From the NCBI GenBank assembly GCA_017979445.1, contig CM030715.1:26465169-26529168 (forward strand): DNA of 64,000 nucleotides, written 5' to 3'. Source of the DNA: Akebia trifoliata. Its lineage: Eukaryota; Streptophyta; Magnoliopsida; Ranunculales; Lardizabalaceae. Shown here one piece after another: positions 55,171-64,000 of the stretch. Position 1 is the stretch's first letter. Every line of letters starts with the position of its first letter. A program made the position numbers and the translations under genes. The notes below the pieces were generated by a model, which saw nothing but the letters and a program-made list of their open reading frames with translations, did no database searches and was not told the DNA's origin.

Positions 55171-57008
55171 ACTACAAAACGTACAAAGAGAAAAATTATC
55201 CCTACTAACCTTCTTAGCAATCGAAGCAAAGCTCGAGAGAGAGTAAAAGAGAACGTGAGACTGTGAGAGTGAAAGTGAGTGAGAGGGAGTCAATTTATAG
55301 TTTCGTTTGCTTCCAAAGCAAGACAGGACAGATCAGGAATAAATTGATTTGTAATATATGTAAGGGCATTTCTATCTTTCTTTCTTCGTCACCAAGAAAC
55401 ATGCTTTAGCTTTTCTAACTCCCTCGTTATAACACGTGGCTCATATTCGCGATACTTCCACTAAGGTATGACTAAGACACTGATTCAAGTCCCTTAATGA
55501 GCGAGGCAAGACCACGTTAGTAAGATTTAGTTCTTACGAGGGTCATGGGGTGGTCCATTTTGGGACAAAATAACATCACAGTCATCTAAAGTCCATTTGA
55601 ATCAGATTTTAAAATAAAAATTATTTTTAACTTAATTCAAGACTATTAAAATAGATGCCCTGAAAACTTTTTTTGTAAAATCAGATCATGTTTTTAGGGG
55701 ATTGGATCCTAGCAAAGCCATTTTTATCTAGCTTTTGTTTTACAATCCACAAAATATCGAATTGGAAAAAAATAATAACAATAACTCAATACTCTTGTAC
55801 TCATGGTTTAGATTAGATATGAAAAGAAAAATATCAATTTTTTCTCAGATCGAGTGCTTGAAAATGAACGGCTGTTGAACCATTAAATTTAGACTATTGG
55901 ATGTAACCTTTTTTTATAATGTGGCACACCCAGGATAACTTTGGCAATTGCCTAAGACCCCGCTCAAGATAAGACCCCAAAATTTAAATGTATAAGTAAA
56001 ATAAAATAAAAGCTCTTAGTAGTACTTTCTCCTACATTTGACTTTCCAAAAGAAAATAGAAAAGAATATTTGTCATTAAATCGCAATGTTCGTTACATTG
56101 TATTAGTAATTTAAAATAACAACTAAAGGGGTTTGAAGTAGTTGTTGTTGTTTTTTTTTTTCTTTTTAAACTAACTGACCTAATAATGGGTTCATGGGTT
56201 TACAAGTTTCTTGGTTTTTGACCAAAATAACCTTAAAACACTTTTCTTACTTGTGAAATCTTACCAAGGGTCGTTGGACTCAAATGGATTACCAAATTTG
56301 CAATACAACACCACAGACCATTGAATTTCATCGAAAAAACTCATATATATATATATATAAAAGCTGCAATTTGTACTCCAACTTGTCCTTATTACACCCC
56401 AACTAGAAATAGAAAAAATAAGTGAATGATTGAAAATAAGTAAAAGTTGGGGTTCCAAATCATTTTTCTGTTAGATTTTTTTTATTGAGTTTAAATGAGC
56501 CTATTCATAATTGTAAACAACTATTGAAATTGTTTGAACGAGTATTATAATATTTTGTAATGTTGAGATTATAATCTAAACCAAACCTTGTTCGTGTTTG
56601 AAGAGTTTACTTTAATCTTTAATTGAGGTAAGATAAATAATTTAAGTAATTGGAATGTAATAAATAAAAATTGAGGCACCAATAGTAACTCTAAAAAATT
56701 CAAATATATATGGGTTTGATCCAAGGTTTTTAAAATGGACGACACTCCCAAATTTAAAATTAAAAGTTAACGATGAAAATATTTTTTAAAGTTCATAAAA
56801 TTTTGTCTTCTATATCCTTGTGGCACCGGATCATGTTTTTAGGATGCCACAAGGGTATTTTTTGACATCCAAATTTTGTTGTCAAATCACCTCTACTAGG
56901 CTTCTCATTATAATAGTAAATAAAAGTATCTTAGTTTTGGACGTATATATAAATATATAAAGAAAAAAAAAAAAAAAAAAAAAGGGATTTAGACTTGCCC
57001 CAACATTT
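55171..57008. other. Gene-free AT-rich interval
   Basis: Scattered single arms of the foldback families (for example near 55850) and ends like GCAATTTGTACTCCAACTT near 56364. No gene is supported. Confidence 0.4.
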
Positions 57009-58455
57009 TGGTGAATATTAGGGTATGTTTGATTGCATGGAAAGTGACTTTCCATGAAATTTGAAATCTATGAAAAAATAATGGGGAAAAATAGGTAGGG
57101 TTGGAAAATCAAATTCCATTGTTTGATTTTACTTAGATAAAATTATAGGAAAAATATATGAAGAAGAAAAAGAAGAAGAGGAGGAGGAGAAAGAAGATGA
57201 GAGGAGAGGGAGAGGCTTGGGGTGGAGAAGAAGAGGCTTCGAAAATAATAAAAGGGAATGGGGGACATGGTGGTGGCGATGACAGAGGTGGGGGAAGGAA
57301 AAAGAGAATAAGAAGAAGACAAAGAGAGAGAGAGAGAGAAAAAAAAAAAAAAAGGTGGTCGAAGATGGTGATGATGACAACAACGACGATGATGGTAATG
57401 ACATCGAAATTAGTGTGATAGTGGTTATGGTGGTGGTGGTGATGGTGGTAGGGAAGAAAAAGAAGATATGAGTGGAAAAGAAGAAGATGATATTTTGAAG
57501 ATGAAAAATATGGGTTGATTTCACTTTTCCACCCATATGGGTGAGAAAGTAAAATTCATGTTTTGGTGGACATTTTGATTGGAGTAGAAAATCAATTTTA
57601 ATGGAAAAATGCAATCAAACACATGAAAAATGTCATTTTTTTCACCATATTTTCCATTTGCAATCAAATAGAGTTATCCTTATTTTTTAAAGTGACCACA
57701 TGTCTCTTTTACTTCAATCTTCTTAATATACTAATAGAAAAAAAACCTAAATACCTAACATTGAAACTTCAAACAAAATAATAAATAAATAAAATCTTAA
57801 TATCTCTCCATTGAAAATTCAATATATATATTTAGCATATTTGCACCTCAAAAATCAAGAAGAATATATTTTATTATTATATAAAAAACTAATTAGTATT
57901 ATTTATATAATATATTAAATATAAAAGGGCCTCATTTCAAAATTTTGCCTTAAGAATCAACTTGTATTGAGTCGGCCCTAAGCACACCCCCAATAGTTGA
58001 TTTCAGCTACCAAAAAAAATGGCTATAGAGGATCTCCTCCCTGGTTTTAGGAACAGATATTTGTTATTTCAAAATTTATGTGTTAAGCTTACGAACCAAT
58101 GTCATGACACCATGTGTTTTAAAAATACTAAAATAATGAAAAACTACTCCGAAGTTTTCTCTCAACTATCCAATCACTCTTGCTCATTTACTACACATGG
58201 AATCATGTCATTGGTTGATCACCTAAACACATAAATTTCTAAACAACAAATCATTGGTTGATCACCTAAACACATAAATTTCTAAACAACAAATCTTTGT
58301 TCTATTTTTAGATGGTGCAAGGAGAGATGGTAAGATGACTTTGTTGGATTTTTTGAAAAGGGTGGAAAATCATCTTCCTTCAAAAAAAAAAACAAATGAA
58401 ACACATGGAAAATGATTTTTCACCCTATTTTCCATGTGCAATCAAACGTAACCTA
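57009..58455. repeat. Region bounded by GTTTGATTGCA-type inverted ends
   Basis: AGGGTATGTTTGATTGCATGG at the left is opposed at the right by a sequence which in reverse reads GGTTACGTTTGATTGCACAT; a third inverted end lies near 57650. The span includes a GA-rich low-complexity block (57150-57480) and a perfect 43-bp tandem duplication (58208-58293). It may be an old TIR element with nested material; the borders are uncertain. Confidence 0.4.
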
Positions 58456-60763
58456 AATCTTTTATCTCTCTATACTAGTGGGTGGTTAATAACTTATGGC
58501 TAGACTTACAATTCATTTGCTAGAGTTATTATGCAACTTGAAAGTCTTAGAGCTAATATTTGGGAAGACTGAGGTTTAGTGATCATGACCTAGAAAGTTG
58601 TTTCTAGGGTCATATTTACAAAGACTTTAAGATTTAATAATATACAAAATTCCTAAATAGACATAATTCATTGATAGTCCATGATTATTATTATTTTTAA
58701 ATAAATTGTAAATTTTTGAACTAATTTCAATTATTTATTTGTGATAGATCAAAATCATGAGATTCAAAGCAATAAAGCAACATAATTAGATAAGTACATT
58801 ACAATTCAAGACCCAAGATAAGACCACGAACTTAATCTTAAATAAGTTCAAGTTAAACTATGCCTTGTTAGAAATTTGATATTTAATCTTTTGATTTCGT
58901 CTTATTAAACATCATCACAGAATTTAGATTCCATATTTAGTTTAATAGATATCATTTTTCGATCCAATAACATTAGCTTTGTTGATTAGATCAAGATAAT
59001 AAAGAAATAAATAAATTAATGAGATGGATTATTTTGGTAGATTTAACTGATCTAATTCTTTATATTATGATTCTTTTTCATCTTAAATTAGTTTTATTTA
59101 AGTTTATATATATATATATATATTTTGAATTGTGACAATTTTAAGTCCAAAATTGTGGATCAACATTGTCTCTGTGGATCAATAATTTCTTGTCAAGACT
59201 TATTATTTTATTCTTATTTTATTGATAATCTGCATTGAACATTTAGAACAAAGACAATATGACATAATTTTGAATACATTAAAAAAAAACTTATTCTTTT
59301 TCAAAAGAAAATCAAAACTAGTTGAATAGTGAATAAAGAATAGTAAAATTGACTTTTGAACATTAAAATTTTGATAAAAGGGTAAACAATAATATTTAAA
59401 GCTTAAAAGAATAAGAAAAATAATAGTACCTCGACAAACTGAACACTTGGATCCGATACCAATTTATAGGATCTTGGCAAAGAAAGTGACACTCTTGATC
59501 TTTGAAATTTTGAAGAAGTTTGGTGAAGGATTTGAAAAGAGGAAGAAGGTTTGAGAAATGATGGTTTTGATTTAGAGATCTTGACCTGTGTTGAGTGCTT
59601 GATATTGAATTAAAAGGTTCTAATAGGGAATAAAGAAATAATATTGGGTTACTCATTGTCCCACTCTAGAAAAAAAACTATAGTATTTATAGAGAATGGC
59701 AGAATTCAAAGTAATTGACGAATTTGAAATGGTTGAAGTCTGAAAGTTTCAATAAACCGGTTGTCATTGTCAATCAAATATTGGATCGGCAAACCAAACA
59801 CTATTATAAGTATTTTCAAACAATGGTGTCAATTAAATATTGGACTAATAGACCAGACGCTATGACAATTATTATCCATCCACTACTTACCTTTGACTAA
59901 TACAAACTACAAAATATGTTGAAGACGAGATTCTCTTATAGTCCATTGATATGGCGAATTCTTTGTTGCTAATGTGATGAAATTTTGTGAATATTTGGCG
60001 ATGGTTCTGATATTTAAAAATAATCATAAATTGGCTTGTTAGGTGACTAAGTTGATCCAGAGCTTGAAGCTTTGACTAATATTAAGGTTTTTAGAAATTT
60101 TATATCTTCAAACACACACTTCATTTATTGAAGTATTTGAGAAATTTCTTGAGTAGAAACATATTGAGATAGCTTTTTTAAAAGATTTGGAAGAAGGAGA
60201 CTTTATTGAAGAAGATTGTTGAAGGTATCAATCTAAGTTGTGTTGGCAACCCTCAGGTCAAGGGTTCGAGGATTGGTGAGTCTCTTAAAGAGTAAAAAAA
60301 ATTATTGAAGGTAAAAATAAATAAAAAAAATTCTTTTAGTTTAGTGAAATCAAATTTATCCCACTATTTAACTTAAGTACAACTGAACAAATATGGGATA
60401 GACTCAATTATTTCTTTCGAATAATAACATCGAAGAATCCATAGATAATTATTTTGAGTAAAAAAGATCATATTAGTATAGGTATGATCATCATTGTTGA
60501 GTTTGAGAGAAAAGGGAAAAAAATTTAAATTAATCTAAATGAACATTTGGAATAAATGAGACATAGACCCATATAATAACCACCAATTAGTAAAGAATCA
60601 ATTTGGAATTTAATATCTCTGTTTGGACAAAATTGAATAAACTAGGAGTGATTATTTTTTGAATTTTGAATTAAAAGGGTGTATTTCCAAGCATGCATAT
60701 GATTCCAATAATTAAAAGGAATTTGATGACCAATAGGATTTTGGACAAATTTGTTAAAATAAA
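58456..60763. other. Gene-free AT-rich interval
   Basis: No gene. A minus-strand motif at 59450-59468 (GGATCCGATACCAA) resembles a retrotransposon primer-binding site, but no LTR is recognisable beside it. Confidence 0.4.
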
Positions 60764-61914
60764 GGACATTTAGCAAAAAATTAGTTTGATGCAATGGCCA
60801 AAAAGGACTATGTTTTTTTATACCAAAAATAGGGCAATTTGCTATAGTGACTCATGTGTTTTTTTCAAAAATGCCCTCACTTATAATTTTTAAAATAAAC
60901 TCTTAGGAAATATTCACCAAAATTACAACTTCCTCCCTCCAACCCTTTATACAGTCCAATAAGGAAGAGAAATCTACGTTCTCTCTACCAAAACCCACCG
61001 AATAACCATTGTAGTTTATTAAAGAGCTTCTAGCTTTGAGAAACAATCATGAAACGAATTAATTTGTCTGCTCTCATGTTCGATCCACGATCTATTGGAG
61101 CTTTCCACCAATGATTATCACTCTCTCCTATTTTTCTGTCCGCATGCTTTCAAGCCGGTTGTTTATTCTTATAGACCTTGATATATTTCTCCTCCAATGT
61201 TATTTTGCATGGAAAGTGGTGGCTAAAAAGTTCAGTGATTTCACAAATATTTTAGAGTTTAATTAGTTTGTAAAATTTACCCAATATCAAGGTTCGACAC
61301 TAGAATGTAGTACAACATCGAGGCCAATGTTACCTATCATCGAACCTCGATGACACATTCTATTATGGCTATTTGTTGAGTTTTGATGATAGGTAACATT
61401 GAGCCTCGACACTATAATAGATTCTAGTGTCGAACCTCGACACTAGCTAAATTTTACGATCTATACATGAAGAATTCTACGAAATCATTGAGTGTTTTGC
61501 TACCATTTTTCATGCAAAATAAAATTGAATGAAATATATCAAGGTCCATAAGAATATATAACTGATTTGAAAACATATATGAAAGAAAAATCAGAAAGAG
61601 TTATAGTCATTAGTGGAAAGCTCCAATAGATCGTGGATCGAACATGAGAGTTGATAGATCTACACGTTTCACGATTATTTCTCGAAGTTTGAGGCTCGTG
61701 AATGAATTATAATGGTTGTTTAGTGAGTTTTGGTAGAGAGAATGAAGAGCTCTCTTCCTCCTTTGACCATATAAAGGGTTGCAAGGAGGAAGTCATAATT
61801 TTTGACCAAAACCATGAGTTCCTCTAGCAAATTGTCCTATTTTAAGTATTAATAAAAAAAAGACCCTTTTTTGACCATTGCATTAAACTTATGGATTTTT
61901 TTTCCTAAGAGTCC
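60764..61914. mobile_element. 1.15-kb foldback element, near full-length palindrome
   Basis: The two halves are inverted copies over about 550 bp each, roughly three-quarters identical by eye. Matched blocks include TTTGATGCAATGG / CCATTGCATTAAA, CAACCCTTTATA, TCTCTCTACCAAAAC, CATGTTCGATCCACGATCTA, TTGGAGCTTTCCAC, CTTGATATATTTC and GATAGGTAACATTG. The ends are GGACATTTAGCAAAAAA and, in reverse, GGACTCTTAGGAAAAAA. A 9-bp direct repeat flanks it (taaaataaa at 60755-60763, taaaatgaa at 61915-61923; 8 of 9). The TSD length suggests Mutator-like mobilisation. No coding capacity. Confidence 0.85.
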
Positions 61915-62706
61915 TAAAATGAAAGGTAGAATTTTATTCTTGAGGATAGATGATATGCATGATTTTGAGTTTTGAAAAGGTAACTTCACCTCTTTTTATG
62001 TATGATTTATCAAGGCTCTTTGAGATTAGATCAAAATTAGTTCCATAAATTTTGGAAGAAAGATTGGATTGTTTAGGATTAAAGTATTTATTTGGATAAG
62101 TTGGGACAATATTTGAGAGATCGAAAGATTATCATACATATTACAATCAAGAGAAAAAAGAAGGTGATTTGCTTTGGATAAATAATCAGATTTGTGAGAA
62201 AAAGAAAGATTCAAGGTATTTCATACTTCATTTTTTATGTAAAAATTCACGGGGTTAAAAAATCAAGAAGATAATTTTTTAACCCCTTTGGAAATTCAAT
62301 TTCAAAATCAAATATTAAAAGTAAAGCTTATCATCAAACAAAAATCTGTTTTGACTAAATCTTTTACATTTTTTTTAAGTACATCTTTGGCGAATTTGCA
62401 ATCGATTTTTTAAAAGAAATTTTTTATACAAAATATCACTTTGAAATTTAAAGATAGATAAAAGTGTGGTTAGGATTTCTTTTTTAATTGTAGAGTAATT
62501 TCGTTAAGTAGGATTCCAAGTTCCAATAGCGAATTGAACTATTTATTCTCCTTGTGAGGGGTGAATCAGAGAATATCTTCATAGACAATTCTAGAAGCAT
62601 CTATTTGGATAATCTACAATAATATAGTACTCTCAAGACTTTAATACTCCCCCTTAAGTTGGAGTGTGGAGATATACAACACTCTCAACTTGCTTATTAT
62701 TGTTTA

Positions 62707-63460
62707 GGGTGATTTAGATATGCCCCTCCATGTTTTTGTCGACCTAAATGCTCTCATCTTTAATCTCTATTAGACAACTCCTTGATCTTCTATCCAAAAC
62801 TACTCATCTTTAACCTTAGGGTGAGGTTTTTTATCTCAACCTTAAAAATCCTACCTTATTCAACCTTCAAGCATCAAAACAAGATAAGATTTTCAAGGAA
62901 GTACAGCGATAGATTTTTGGGTAGAAAAACGAAGGATTTGTATAAGACATTGAAGATGATGGGTTTAAGTGGAGATTGAATACTATACGTTTCTACACTT
63001 ATTTAAGAGGAAATTAAGGTTTTCAACAAGACGTTGAAGACCAAATGAGTTTTAGAGGATATTGAATAGGTTAAATATGGTTTACTCCACAGATTAATTG
63101 TTCGAAGATGAAAGATTTTTAGGGTAAAGTTATTAACTTATTCAACTACTTAAACCTTCAGACCTCAAGAATAAGGTAAGATTTTTCGAGCATAGGTTTT
63201 TGGGTAGAAAATTCAAGGGTTTTCTATAATACATTGAAGTCATGATGGATTGAAGAAGACAAATTTTCGACAAAAAAATTCAATAGAGTTTTGGCTAGAC
63301 ATAGAAGATAAGGGAATATTTCAGTCTTTTTATATCCTACAAAACTTAGGTCAAGGGAGCATGTCATCGTTTGAAAATGTTGGAGGGTATCTCTACCATT
63401 GACAAGAGCATGAAGTGTTTTTGGTAGCTAAAACGTGACTAACTCATATAATGAAGTATT
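62707..63460. mobile_element. GAGTGATTTAGACATG-family MITE, copy 3
   Basis: The left end is GGGTGATTTAGATATGCCCC. Inner text parallels 27483-28210 (CTTAGGGTGAGGTTTTTT, AACAAGATAAGATTTTCAA, GGTTAAATATGGTTTACTC, GGTCAAGGGAGCATGTCATC). The right end is eroded near 63460. Confidence 0.7.
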
Positions 63461-64000
63461 ATGAGAATAGGGTAATAATCCTTATTTTCAAAGCTAATGA
63501 CATCGATCAATAGAAAAGGCTCAAATGGTGTTTGTTGACACCAAAATTTGGAAGATGAAAAATGCCCCCACTTTTACATTTAAAATTAATACAATGTGAA
63601 GATCCTATAATCTTGGATTGTCTTCTAAAGTTACAAATTACAAAAAGTTCCTTATGATGTATGCACATGCCACCTACAAGTCATATATAATGTTAAAATA
63701 AATGGGAAAATTACTTAAAAGGAGCCTGGTGGAGGATTTATTTCTAAATAGTCCCTCATTATTAGCGAACCCACCACTTTTTATATATTATCGAGTGCAT
63801 CACTTTTCATTTATTATAGAGTTCACAACTTTTATTGTCGAACTCACCACTTTTCATTGTCAAGTTCACCAATTATTAAATAAAAAGTGGTGAACTCGAC
63901 ACTAGTAAAACCCACCCATTTTCAATTTTTAAGTTTTTTTGACTAAAATACATGGAAAGGTCGACTAGAAACTTGAGATAACCACTTGTTTAGATGATTT
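63461..64000. other. Gene-free end of window
   Basis: AT-rich sequence. At 63760-63900 a short motif like GA(A/G)(C/T)TCACCACTTTT recurs about four times, the last copy inverted. No gene is visible. Confidence 0.4.

Noticed and set aside
57129..57614. 161-codon Ser/Phe/Leu-rich frame on the minus strand
   Set aside because: It is the translation of a GA/CT low-complexity block; composition is an artefact of the repeat.
59396..59656. 86-codon frame on the minus strand with Ser/Phe-rich product
   Set aside because: No family motif, no supporting splice or promoter context; expected by chance in AT-rich DNA.
1..64000. CRISPR arrays, bacterial operons or organelle genes
   Set aside because: The only regular repeats are microsatellites, tandem duplications and transposon ends; gene structure is that of a plant nucleus.

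Overview
The window is nuclear DNA of a flowering plant, almost certainly a eudicot. It is AT-rich and gene-poor, introns are long, and most of the sequence is transposon-derived. One host protein gene looks intact: a three-exon DUF1068/ELMO-type gene on the + strand (19228-27046). One RNA gene is clear: tRNA-Pro(UGG) at 12289-12360. A third host gene, an RDR6-like RNA-dependent RNA polymerase on the - strand (31197-40676), is a pseudogene with several frameshifts and stops. Its last exon is split by a 5.2-kb Ty1/copia element.

Layout. 1-4130: non-coding, with one copy of a ~300-bp dispersed repeat. 4131-4991: foldback MITE holding a nested hAT MITE. 5045-9084: young, internally deleted Ty3/gypsy element with two 583-bp LTRs and a 5-bp TSD. 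9199-13687: three MITEs, a microsatellite, a second copy of the dispersed repeat and the tRNA. 13917-17807: decayed Mutator-like element (MULE) encoding a transposase-AT-hook-OTU protease fusion. 19228-27046: ELMO-type gene, with two LINE fragments and two tandem repeats in its introns. 27483-30297: MITEs and a strong hairpin. 31197-40676: RDR6-like pseudogene plus copia element. 41213-55170: dense cluster of foldback elements on (TA)n tracts, centred on an 8.9-kb MULE. 55171-64000: non-coding, with a 1.15-kb near-perfect palindrome (60764-61914) and a further MITE copy.

The most interesting region is 43444-54187. Here a MULE (44242-53186) with ~250-bp terminal inverted repeats lies between (TA)n tracts. 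It carries a decayed FAR1-type transposase, an antisense two-finger GRF zinc-finger gene, and exon fragments of two unrelated host genes: a Yip1-family/YIP4-like membrane protein and a cinnamyl-alcohol-dehydrogenase-like enzyme. Four smaller foldback elements sit in adjoining TA tracts. Several MITEs in the window begin with nearly the same bases as this MULE and use the same target, which suggests one transposition system. The transposase has lost its key residues mainly through C-to-T/G-to-A type changes (Asp to Asn, His to Tyr, Cys to Tyr, Trp or Gln to stop), as expected for deamination of methylated, silenced DNA.

Relative ages. The gypsy LTRs differ at about 5 of 583 positions, so it is the youngest element. 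The copia LTRs differ at about 7-9 of ~310 positions. The RDR6-like gene has so many lesions that it was probably decaying before or around the copia insertion. All family assignments rest on motif recognition by eye; no database search was possible.
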